NCBI GenBank assembly: GCA_015232865.1
Contig: JADFYU010000053.1
Coordinates: 1 to 16,429, forward strand
DNA: 16,429 nucleotides
Source of the DNA: Magnetococcales bacterium
Lineage (GTDB): Bacteria; Pseudomonadota; Magnetococcia; Magnetococcales; UBA8363
Direction of reading: 5' to 3'
In this document: positions 1-6,649 of the stretch, piece by piece
Numbering within the stretch: position 1 is the stretch's first letter
Layout: every line of letters begins with the position of its first letter
Program-made: the position numbers and the translations under genes
Notes under the pieces: generated by a model
The model's database searches: none
Seen by the model: the letters and a program-made list of their open reading frames with translations, nothing else
What the model was told of the DNA's origin: nothing

Positions 1-1
1 C

Positions 2-232
2 ATTCGAGCAAAAGGTGTGGTCGAAAAATGTAACTTTTGCGTCCATCTGGTCGATCAGGGCCAACAACCCGCCTGTGTCCAGGCCTGTGCAGCGGCAGGG
101 CATAAAGCGATGATCTTCGGCGACCTCAATGATGCAAAATCTGAAATTGCCACCCGAATCCGCACGGTCAAGACACAAACCATCCGTGAAGATCTGGGAC
201 TGAAACCGCACGTTCACTACCAAGGGCTGTAG
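2..232 (+). CDS. dsrO: DsrO-like 4Fe-4S ferredoxin subunit, C-terminal part (5' end outside window)
   Basis: This is the last ~77 residues of a periplasmic-type iron-sulfur protein of the DsrO/NrfC/PsrB family, open to the left edge (frame begins at base 2). The visible part carries one cysteine cluster, C-x2-C-x11-C-x3-C (CNFC ... ACVQAC), which binds a [4Fe-4S] cluster in this family, followed by the usual GDLND turn. In the DsrMKJOP complex DsrO passes electrons between the membrane subunit DsrP and the other redox subunits. The dsrP-like gene starts 9 nt downstream and its AGGGGG ribosome site overlaps this stop codon, so the two are translationally close. The GTG at 17 is internal to the domain and is not the true start. 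The family assignment is firm; the DsrO identity rests mainly on the downstream partner, and other NrfC-like subunits are possible. Confidence 0.78.
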   Translation: MRAKGVVEKCNFCVHLVDQGQQPACVQACAAAGHKAMIFGDLNDAKSEIATRIRTVKTQTIREDLGLKPHVHYQGL

Positions 233-241
233 GGGGTCGAT

Positions 242-1438
242 ATGCTCAGTAACTTTACATCGATAGAAGGCCGCTCTTTTGGCTATTGGAAGCTGATCGC
301 CATTTTAATCGGGCTACTGCTGCTAGGGTTGGCATCGTTTGTTTTCGTCGAGATAAACGGTCACGGCGTAACCGGCATGAACAACAAAATCGCCTGGGGT
401 GTTCCGCACGTCTTTGCCATCACTCTCTTGGTCATGGCCTCTGGGGCGTTGAATCTTGGTTCCATGTCTACGGTATTTGCCGTAAAGCAGTTCAAACAGT
501 TTGGTCGCTTTTCCGCATTTCTCGCCATTGCCCTGCTGGCTGGTGGGTTGGCGGTTCTGATGCTGGATCTGGGCCGCCCGGACCGTCTGTTGTTGACCAT
601 GATGCACATGAACTTCCGCTCCATGTTCACCTGGAACGTTTTTCTCTACTCCGGCTTCATTCTCCTCTGTTTCCTCTATCTTTGGAGCATGTTCGAATAC
701 CAAAAATTCACCAAGATCATTGGTAGTGCCGCTTTTATGTGGCGGGTAATCCTGACCACCGGAACCGGTTCTATTTTTGGCGTCATTCAGGCCCGCGAGG
801 TGTTTCATTCAGCCATTACGGCACCGACTTTTGTCGCAATTTCACTCTCTTCCGGCACAGCCATTTCCATTGTCCTGCTGGTAAACACTTTTCGGAAAAC
901 CGGCCGTCCATTTGACGACAAGCTGGTCTTCGGACTGAGAAACGCCCTGATCTTCTTTACTTTGTTGGTGGCCTATCTGCTGGTTGTCGAAAAATTCACC
1001 CGTTTTTACTCTCCAGCCTTCTACGATGTGGAACGTTGGATTCTGACCGGACCCTATGCTTGGCTCTATCTCCTGGGAGTCTGGGGGGCAGGCATTATCG
1101 TACCTCTGGCTATTCTCTATAACAGCAAGTTGGGCAACAGCGTCAAAGGGGTGCTGATCGCCTCCGGCTTTTCCATTCTCGGTGCCTTTGGGTTTGTCGC
1201 CCACATCCTGTTTGCCGGACAGTCCTATCCCTTGAAAATGTTTCCCGGCTACGAAGTTTCCAGCGTCTTCCAAGATGGGGCTGTCGCTCAGTACAGCCCG
1301 GCTCCGGTTGAGTTTCTTCTTGGCTTCGGGGGCATCGCAATCGCCGGCTTGATCTATCTGTTGGGAATCAAGTTCTTCAGAATGTTGCCGGACCAGGCCA
1401 TAGCTCCCAAAGATTACGAACTCCCCTGGAATCCCTGA
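242..1438 (+). CDS. dsrP: DsrP-like NrfD-family integral membrane subunit
   Basis: A 398-residue polytopic protein with about ten predicted membrane helices (roughly residues 15-37, 52-74, 90-112, 128-150, 162-183, 192-215, 231-252, 271-293, 302-324, 355-378). The conserved segments GHGVTGMNN (residues 40-48), WGVPHVFAI (52-60) and LDLGRPDR (108-115) are as I recall them from DsrP, the NrfD/PsrC-type quinone-interacting subunit of the DsrMKJOP complex. That complex links cytoplasmic sulfite/sulfide chemistry (DsrAB, DsrC) to the membrane quinone pool. The start is fixed by AGGGGG placed 5 nt before the ATG at 242. It follows the DsrO-like gene directly. dsrP is commonly near the end of dsr operons; here no further + strand gene follows, and a strong hairpin lies 25 nt after the stop. 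Whether the pathway is oxidative or reductive cannot be told from this window. Confidence 0.82.
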   Translation: MLSNFTSIEGRSFGYWKLIAILIGLLLLGLASFVFVEINGHGVTGMNNKIAWGVPHVFAITLLVMASGALNLGSMSTVFAVKQFKQFGRFSAFLAIALLAGGLAVLMLDLGRPDRLLLTMMHMNFRSMFTWNVFLYSGFILLCFLYLWSMFEYQKFTKIIGSAAFMWRVILTTGTGSIFGVIQAREVFHSAITAPTFVAISLSSGTAISIVLLVNTFRKTGRPFDDKLVFGLRNALIFFTLLVAYLLVVEKFTRFYSPAFYDVERWILTGPYAWLYLLGVWGAGIIVPLAILYNSKLGNSVKGVLIASGFSILGAFGFVAHILFAGQSYPLKMFPGYEVSSVFQDGAVAQYSPAPVEFLLGFGGIAIAGLIYLLGIKFFRMLPDQAIAPKDYELPWNP

Positions 1439-1462
1439 TGGTTTTTTCGAGTTGTGTTTAAG

Positions 1463-1512
1463 CCGGAAACGGCGGTTGTCACCATGCACCGGCTGGCAAC
1501 CGCCGTTTCCGG
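1463..1512. terminator. Perfect 16-bp inverted repeat between convergent dsrP and mazG-like genes
   Basis: Arms CCGGAAACGGCGGTTG (1463-1478) and CAACCGCCGTTTCCGG (1497-1512) are perfect reverse complements. The stem can be lengthened by a T-G wobble and two Watson-Crick pairs, leaving a 12-nt loop. It begins 25 nt after the dsrP stop and 24 nt beyond the mazG-like stop on the other strand, so it may end or stabilise both transcripts. No T-run follows on either strand, so it is not a textbook intrinsic terminator. An mRNA-stabilising hairpin or a dispersed extragenic repeat is an alternative. Confidence 0.6.
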
Positions 1513-1535
1513 AATACCGCTCGGATAGTGCGGGA

Positions 1536-1874
1536 TCAGGATGGTAGCGGATATTTTTTGGTGTTTTTTACCATTTTATTTTGCGCACATCGAATAGGGT
1601 CCAAATCATGTCTGGCTGCCAACATGGTGAGATAGATCATGACATCCCCGATCTCTTCCGCCAGATGACGACTCTGCTCTTTTGTCAGAGATTGACTCTG
1701 GTCAGGGGTCAACCATTGAAACAACTCCACCAACTCCGCCACCTCGACACTGAGAGCCATCGCCAGGTTTTTTGAACTGTGAAAGGAACCCCAACCCCGC
1801 TCCCGACTGAACCGATCCAGTGCGGTACGCAGAGCGGCCATTTCAGGATTTTCTTTTTGCTCATCTCTGTTCAT
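1536..1874 (-). CDS. MazG-like nucleotide pyrophosphohydrolase (RS21-C6/dCTPase type)
   Basis: A small all-alpha NTP pyrophosphohydrolase that hydrolyses nucleoside triphosphates (often dCTP or damaged dNTPs) to monophosphate and pyrophosphate, in the cytoplasm. From the ATG at 1874 it is 112 residues. The metal-binding pattern is visible: E44-x2-E47 in SVEVAELVELFQWL and E74-x2-D77 in AEEIGDVMIYL. The F52/W54 aromatics after the first motif and the C-terminal KKYP are typical of the RS21-C6/DCTPP1 branch rather than full MazG. A TTG at 1892 would add six residues (MEIFQS); I prefer the ATG, which has GGAG 12 nt upstream, but spacing is long and the start is uncertain. It lies 18 nt downstream of the flagellin-like gene on the same strand, so it is probably co-transcribed. 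Exact substrate unknown. Confidence 0.85.
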   Translation of the reverse strand: MNRDEQKENPEMAALRTALDRFSRERGWGSFHSSKNLAMALSVEVAELVELFQWLTPDQSQSLTKEQSRHLAEEIGDVMIYLTMLAARHDLDPIRCAQNKMVKNTKKYPLPS

Positions 1875-1892
1875 CGACTGGAAAATCTCCAA

Positions 1893-2729
1893 TCACTCCA
1901 ATAACCGCATGGCTATCTGAGGCTGCTGGTTGGCCTGGGTTTGCAGGGCGGAACGGGCCTGTTTCAAAACGGTCGATCGGGTGAGCTGAACCAACTCTTC
2001 CGCCATGACTTCATCCTGAATCCGACTGCGGGCCTCCCGACTATTGTCCGCCAACTGATTCAGTTGGGCGACAGCCTTCTCAAATCGATCATGGAGCGGT
2101 CCCAGGCTGGCCCTCAGATCTGCAACGGAGTTTAACGCACCATCGATAACCGCAATTTTTTCCGGTTCAGCGAATGAGTCCGAATTGGGATTTTCTGACT
2201 CGATCCGCCAATTCTGTTGCATCTCCTGAAGGTTACGACCAAACCCCAAGGCAAAGGGAGAGCTGCTGCCGAGTTTGACCCAAATCGCCTGACCAACCCC
2301 ACCGCCGACATTAAAGCTGATTTTGTCATAACGGCCATCAAGCAGATACTGCCGATTATATTGTGTCTCCTGGGAAATTTGCTGAACCTGTTGCAACCAA
2401 TAATATCGACTTTGCGGATCATAGTGATAACCGGGGCTATCCCGATCGGTCAACTGTCGCATCTCTTGGAGGGCGGCATAGGTTTTCGTCAGGGCATCGC
2501 TGGCAATTTGAATCAAGGAGATGCCGTCGTTGGCATCGCTGAGCAGATGGTTAAGGGAACGAATCCAGGTCATACCCGGTTGGGTGTTTTGAAAATCGGT
2601 CCAGTAATCGACAGGGTCCGCCTCAACCTTCTCTTCAGATAGCCGGGCTGTCGGAATGAAGGGTTTTTGAAAACGCCTGGAATCCGCTTGTCCGTCTCTG
2701 GCATAGATCTGTTTAATGGCGATTGACAT
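1893..2729 (-). CDS. Atypical flagellin-family protein with non-flagellin N-terminus
   Basis: Start taken as the ATG at 2729 (278 aa), preceded by GAGACGGG; a TTG at 2741 would add MRRV. Flagellin features: residues 60-92 around ANDGISLIQIASDALTKTY match the conserved N-terminal coiled-coil, residues 112-150 (Q-Q-I-S-Q-E-T-Q-Y-N ... LLDGRYDKISFNVGG) match the flagellin D1 segment, and residues 195-278 (IDGALNSVADLRASLG, HDRFEKAV, ARSRIQDEVMAEELVQLT, ending QANQQPQIAMRLL) match the flagellin C-terminal domain closely. The first ~50 residues do not show the usual INTN...RLSSGLRINSA...D D0 segment needed for export and filament packing. A central surface domain is nearly absent. It is preceded by a sigma-28-type promoter. 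It could be a minor or specialised filament or junction protein, a hook-associated FlgL-like relative, or a decaying flagellin paralogue. No other flagellar genes are in view. Confidence 0.75.
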   Translation of the reverse strand: MSIAIKQIYARDGQADSRRFQKPFIPTARLSEEKVEADPVDYWTDFQNTQPGMTWIRSLNHLLSDANDGISLIQIASDALTKTYAALQEMRQLTDRDSPGYHYDPQSRYYWLQQVQQISQETQYNRQYLLDGRYDKISFNVGGGVGQAIWVKLGSSSPFALGFGRNLQEMQQNWRIESENPNSDSFAEPEKIAVIDGALNSVADLRASLGPLHDRFEKAVAQLNQLADNSREARSRIQDEVMAEELVQLTRSTVLKQARSALQTQANQQPQIAMRLLE

Positions 2730-3024
2730 AACCCGTCTCAATTAACAAAGATAAACGTTGCCTCTTGTCTGCGACCGGGAATTGCGTGTGAAATACAAAT
2801 ATTTCAACGGCTGGTCCTGTCCAAAGAGGGAATGCTCTACACTCTTATCGACCAAGTCAAGCCTATACTTTATACGAGATTGAGATGCGGGCAGTAAATT
2901 TGCGCGGCAGTCTTGGCAACCAAGCAGCCAGGCGGTTGAAACTGGCGGAGGATTGTTGTCATCCGGTTTGGGTACATGTCTGGGCATGAACACCACACAT
3001 TTTCAAGACATACAACTGAATTTG
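2730..3024. other. Intergenic region between der and the flagellin-like gene
   Basis: This 295-nt spacer holds the sigma-28-like promoter (2845-2872) and a leader of about 110 nt. An open frame at 2742-2996 on the minus strand has no recognisable domain, contains the promoter and is probably not a gene. A small hairpin, CTTGG-CAA-CCAAG at 2912-2924, lies between der and the promoter but has no T-run after it. I see no convincing terminator for der here. Confidence 0.5.
2845..2872 (-). promoter_or_regulatory. Sigma-28 (FliA)-like promoter for the flagellin-like gene
   Basis: Read on the minus strand: TAAA (2872-2869), 16-nt spacer, GTCGATAA (2852-2845). The flagellar sigma-28 consensus is TAAA-N15-GCCGATAA, so the match is 4/4 and 7/8 with a spacer one base long. 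Predicted transcription start is near 2838, about 108 nt upstream of the ATG at 2729. The position directly upstream of a flagellin-family gene makes the call much stronger than the motif alone. Confidence 0.7.
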
Positions 3025-4569
3025 TTATTTTTTTTCGTATGGGTTTCCGCCCTTTCTAAAGAGCAGCCGGACCGGTACACCGGAAAAATCAAAGGTTTCA
3101 CGCAACTGGTTTTCCAGATATCGGCGATAGGTTTCATGGACTTGATCCGGACGATTGGCAAAAATCAACAGGGTCGGTGGTTCGATTCCGATTTGAGTCA
3201 TGTATCGAATTTTAATCGCCCGTCCCGCCCGCCGAGGGGGGGGATGCTTGTCGGTGGCCTCCGCCAACCAGCGATTCAATCGGCCGGTAGAGATACGCTG
3301 GCGCCCGATCCGCCAAATCCGGTTGACCGTATCCAACAGGTTGGCGATGCCCTTAGCGCGCCTGGCTGAAACAAACAAGACCGGCGCATGGGGAAAGAGC
3401 GGGAAGGCCTCTTGAATTTTCAGCAAAAATTCCTTCTGAGCATTACGGCCGCCCGTCACCGTATCCCACTTATTGACAACGATGACCAAACCACATCCGG
3501 CACGGGTCGCCAAGGTCGCCACCCGGCGATCCTGATCGCTGATCTCCTCTCGCTCGGCATCCAGAACCAATACGGCCACTTCAGCCCGATCCACCGCTTT
3601 CAGGGCAGCCATGACCGAAAACTTTTCAATACGCAGGGCAATTCGACTTTTTCGGCGAATTCCTGCTGTATCGATCAGAACGTAGTGTCGGCCCTGAGCA
3701 TCTTGGAAGGGCAGATCGATGGAGTCACGGGTCGTACCGGGCACCTCGGACGCTACCAGCCGATTTTCACCCAGAAGCGCGTTGATCAAGGAGCTTTTGC
3801 CGGCATTGGGACAACCGACTACCGCCACAGCTATGGGCTCATCCACCTCTGGGAGCTGTTCTATGATCTCATCGGTATCATCGTCAAGCCCATCCCAGTC
3901 GATCAAATCACCCGCTGTCTCCCCTTCTTCATCGTCAGCTGAAAGTGCCTGTTGCTCTTGCTGCTCAAAGTAAATCGCTTCCGCCTCCTGTTGCGCTTCG
4001 TAAGAGATCAACTCCTCATCCGAAAAGGCGGCATCGCTCTCCTCCTCCTGTGCTGTGAGATTTAAACTGTCCAAAATCGCCAGACGCAACGCTTCAATAC
4101 CCCGATTATGGGCGGCGGCAATGGGCAGTACCGGCTCCAGACCCAGGCTATAAAATTCAAAAGCCGCCTGTTCACCCCCCTTGCCTTCGGTTTTGTTGAC
4201 CGCACAGATCACCCGAGTGCCGGAGCGGCGCAGCAGATCGGCAATGACCCAATCGTCGGGCAGCGGACCGGATTTGGCGTCCGTTACAAAAACAACCGTG
4301 TCCGCCTCCTCCACCGCCAACAGGGTCTGCTCACGCATCAGGTTGGGCAGAATCTCATTGGATTTCGGCTCGAATCCACCCGTATCCACCACATAAAACG
4401 TGTGGCCGTACCAGGTTACCCGTCCATATTGTCGATCTCTGGTCAATCCCGGGGTATCGTCTACCAAGGCCTCTCGGCTGCGGGTAAAACGGTTGAACAA
4501 CGAGGATTTTCCAACGTTGGGACGGCCCACCAGAGCCACGACAGGCCAATTATTTGCGGTTTTAGTCAT
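3025..4569 (-). CDS. der: Ribosome-assembly GTPase Der (EngA)
   Basis: An essential tandem-GTPase that binds the 50S subunit during late ribosome assembly. 514 aa. The first G domain has GRPNVGKSS (15-23), switch TPGLTRD (39-45), DTGG (62-65) and NKTE (125-128). The second has GCPNAGKSS (252-260), PGTTRDSI (277-284), DTAGIRRKS (300-308) and NKWD (366-369). The C-terminal KH-like domain runs to RKGGNPYEKK. The linker between the G domains (about 172-245) is long and very acidic, with EEE, DDEE and DDD runs, making the protein longer than the ~490 residues of E. coli Der. It is the last gene of the nadE-to-der array, 95 nt after bamB. The ATG at 4569 has no clear Shine-Dalgarno sequence, which suggests dependence on upstream translation or RNA structure in the spacer. 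Confidence 0.97.
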   Translation of the reverse strand: MTKTANNWPVVALVGRPNVGKSSLFNRFTRSREALVDDTPGLTRDRQYGRVTWYGHTFYVVDTGGFEPKSNEILPNLMREQTLLAVEEADTVVFVTDAKSGPLPDDWVIADLLRRSGTRVICAVNKTEGKGGEQAAFEFYSLGLEPVLPIAAAHNRGIEALRLAILDSLNLTAQEEESDAAFSDEELISYEAQQEAEAIYFEQQEQQALSADDEEGETAGDLIDWDGLDDDTDEIIEQLPEVDEPIAVAVVGCPNAGKSSLINALLGENRLVASEVPGTTRDSIDLPFQDAQGRHYVLIDTAGIRRKSRIALRIEKFSVMAALKAVDRAEVAVLVLDAEREEISDQDRRVATLATRAGCGLVIVVNKWDTVTGGRNAQKEFLLKIQEAFPLFPHAPVLFVSARRAKGIANLLDTVNRIWRIGRQRISTGRLNRWLAEATDKHPPPRRAGRAIKIRYMTQIGIEPPTLLIFANRPDQVHETYRRYLENQLRETFDFSGVPVRLLFRKGGNPYEKK

Positions 4570-4591
4570 AAGATTTCGTTAAGAACGGTTA

Positions 4592-4644
4592 AACCGGAAA
4601 ACAGCGGTCAAAAGAGGTGTACTGGCAAGAGCCGCTTTCTGGTT
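4592..4644. repeat. Imperfect inverted repeat in the bamB-der spacer
   Basis: Arms at 4592-4607 (AACCGGAAAACAGCGG) and 4632-4644 (CCGCTTTCTGGTT) can pair as 4+4+4 bp, interrupted by one mismatch and a 3-nt bulge, around a 24-nt loop. In the bamB-to-der transcript the hairpin is preceded, not followed, by a U-run, so it is not an intrinsic terminator in that direction. It could be an mRNA processing or stabilising structure. Low confidence because the pairing is interrupted. Confidence 0.3.
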
Positions 4645-4664
4645 AAAAAATCCGTCGATGGCCT

Positions 4665-5861
4665 TTAAGGCCCCTCCATGCCATAGCTGATCAAATCACC
4701 ATCATTGGTCCAAATATAGAGAATACGATCTTGAACAAGCGGGTCGGAGAGAATCGGATCACCCAGTTTATCCAATCCATACACTCGACCACTGGTCGGG
4801 TCCAAGGTGATCAAGCGACCTTTATCGTCCCCAACCAAAATCCGCCCACCGAAAATCACCGGTGCCGACAGGGTTCCATCACTGATATTGATGCTCCACA
4901 ATTGCTTCCCATCGTCGGCATTGAGGGAGACTAGGTTGCCATTGACATCGGAAATCAGGAGACGATTATTCCAGAGCAGCGGTCGTCGGATGGCCGAAAG
5001 TTTATGCTTCCAGATGTGTGCGCCGTTGGCCGGATGCAGTGCCATCACCGCCCCCTGATGGTTGACCGTATAAACCATCGGCAGCCGGTTGCTCCGCCCT
5101 GAAGATTCATCCAAAACGATCTCGGCATCCACATCCTGAAGCCGATCCAACTCGGTACGACCGGAGAGTTGAGATATGTTTTCTCCCCACTTGACCGCAC
5201 CATCAGAAACGTTCAGGGCGAACACCTCGCCCGTTGAATAACCGATGTAGACGATTCGACCGTCTGAACTGGGTGTCGCGGCTCCCTTCATCACCAAAGC
5301 GACCGGAACGGATGAGTGGGTCCACAACCGCTCTCCATTGGTGACATCCAACGCGTAGGTTCGATTGTTCAGCGTGGTGAATATGACCCGATCAGCCACC
5401 ACCAGCGGAGCCGAGGCGATGGTGGTGGAAACCAGGGATCGCCACAACACCGAACCGTCCTGACGAGATAACGCCACCAGCTCACCTTCGGCGGTTCCGG
5501 CATAAACCCGTTCGGCATCAACCGCCACCCCACCGACAATGGTCGTCTCCAATTCGGCACGCCAACGCACTTTGCCGTCGGTCCGACCGACCCGAACGAC
5601 ATCGCCGTCGTAGGTTCCGACATACAGCCCGTCACTGTCCACGGCAAACACCCGCGGGTGAGCCATGTAGTCATCGGGCTTGCCGGAAATCCCGCTGGAC
5701 CACAGTTTTTTCAATCCGACGGATCGACCCGGTTTCAACTCCTTGAATCCCGAAATCGCCTCCTCCTCCTCATCCGCCCACATGTTCTTGATTGAAGAAC
5801 AACCGGAGAGAAGAAGCACCATCGACAATAGAATGATCGGTAATCTCACGTTTACAGTCAT
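4665..5861 (-). CDS. bamB: Outer-membrane assembly lipoprotein BamB
   Basis: A beta-propeller lipoprotein of the BAM complex that helps fold beta-barrel proteins into the outer membrane. 398 aa. The signal peptide ends in lipobox LLSG-C21, with Ser at +2, consistent with outer-membrane sorting. The rest is a run of PQQ/quinoprotein-like blades, each with the pattern ...G.v.ALd..tG...W...: for example GELVALSRQDGSVLWR, RTYALDVTNGERLW, GEVFALNVSDGAVKW, GAVMALHPANGAHIW and GNLVSLNADDGKQLW. Start is the ATG at 5861 with AGAGGAG 8 nt upstream, 13 nt after the yfgM stop. Placement between yfgM and der is the conserved proteobacterial order. A short DEEEE stretch follows the lipidated cysteine. Length is close to E. 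coli BamB (392). Confidence 0.95.
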   Translation of the reverse strand: MTVNVRLPIILLSMVLLLSGCSSIKNMWADEEEEAISGFKELKPGRSVGLKKLWSSGISGKPDDYMAHPRVFAVDSDGLYVGTYDGDVVRVGRTDGKVRWRAELETTIVGGVAVDAERVYAGTAEGELVALSRQDGSVLWRSLVSTTIASAPLVVADRVIFTTLNNRTYALDVTNGERLWTHSSVPVALVMKGAATPSSDGRIVYIGYSTGEVFALNVSDGAVKWGENISQLSGRTELDRLQDVDAEIVLDESSGRSNRLPMVYTVNHQGAVMALHPANGAHIWKHKLSAIRRPLLWNNRLLISDVNGNLVSLNADDGKQLWSINISDGTLSAPVIFGGRILVGDDKGRLITLDPTSGRVYGLDKLGDPILSDPLVQDRILYIWTNDGDLISYGMEGP

Positions 5862-5874
5862 ACCCCCAACTCCT

Positions 5875-6525
5875 CTATTCGTTATTGGCGGCCAATGACT
5901 CCAGGCGACGATTCAGGCGACTGCGCAAAGCCCCCTCTGCCCCCAAGGCCAAGGCCTCCCGATACCGGGTCAATGCCGTTTTTTGATCACCGGATTGAGC
6001 ATACAGCAACCCATCCAACTCCAGGGCATGAGCTTTAAAGGTGGAATCCTCAGCAATCTTGTTCAGGAAGGAGCGACTTTTCTCTTCGTCATCGGCAGTC
6101 AGATAGGCTGCATTCAACAGCGCCAGTCCCTGTAGGGGAGAACCGGAAGTCTGGGCCGCGACAGATTCCAACCGGGCCACGGCCTGATCGTTCTGACCGG
6201 CATTGGCCAGGACATGAGCATCGACCAGATGGGCCAGGAGTCCATATCCATGTCCGCTCCCTTCGCTGATCAACTGAGCGAGAATTTTTTCAGAGCCTGC
6301 CCGGTCTCCACCGTTTTGCAAAACCTGGGATTGCAGAAACAGATCGGACAACTTTTGACTCTCCCGCAGTTGAGCATCCCGCCATTGGACGAAGAGGATC
6401 AAACCGGCAAAGAGCAGAACCAAACCACCGATGATCCATTTTTTGTTTTCGTTCCAGAACCGACGGGATTGATCCGCTTCCAGTTGTTCATCGACCTGTT
6501 CAAAAATCTCATCAATTTGAGCCAT
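5875..6525 (-). CDS. yfgM: YfgM-like single-pass membrane protein with periplasmic TPR region
   Basis: 216 aa. A short cytoplasmic N-terminus (IDEIFEQVDEQLEADQSRRFWNENKK pattern) is followed by one membrane helix at about residues 30-47, then an alpha-helical periplasmic domain with TPR-like repeats (for example LDGLLYAQSGDQKTALTRY near the C-terminus). This is the layout of YfgM, which in E. coli associates with PpiD and the SecYEG translocon and aids periplasmic chaperone function. The start ATG at 6525 has AAGGA 7 nt upstream. It is followed 13 nt later by bamB; hisS lies 124 nt upstream. Family and context agree; function in this organism is inferred. Confidence 0.88.
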   Translation of the reverse strand: MAQIDEIFEQVDEQLEADQSRRFWNENKKWIIGGLVLLFAGLILFVQWRDAQLRESQKLSDLFLQSQVLQNGGDRAGSEKILAQLISEGSGHGYGLLAHLVDAHVLANAGQNDQAVARLESVAAQTSGSPLQGLALLNAAYLTADDEEKSRSFLNKIAEDSTFKAHALELDGLLYAQSGDQKTALTRYREALALGAEGALRSRLNRRLESLAANNE

Positions 6526-6649
6526 AATCTATCCTTTAGCTTTCAACGTGTTTATACCCAGATTCGGCAGTTGTGCATAAGAGTGGGACGGTTTGATTTT
6601 TCGGGTCTGTCCATAAGCTGTGCCAGCGAGGCGCGAGCAGCGGCCAGAT

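Noticed and set aside
2912..2924. Hairpin CTTGG-CAA-CCAAG downstream of der as a terminator
   Set aside because: A 5-bp stem with no T-run in the der direction; expected by chance in a spacer of this size.
2742..2996. Open frame of 84 codons upstream of the flagellin-like gene on the minus strand
   Set aside because: No recognisable domain, odd composition, ends right at the flagellin leader and contains the sigma-28-like promoter; most likely non-coding.
6551..6580. Possible promoter for yfgM (TTATGC-N18-TATAAA, minus strand)
   Set aside because: The -10 is fair but the -35 matches only two of six bases and the spacer is long; not supportable without mapping.
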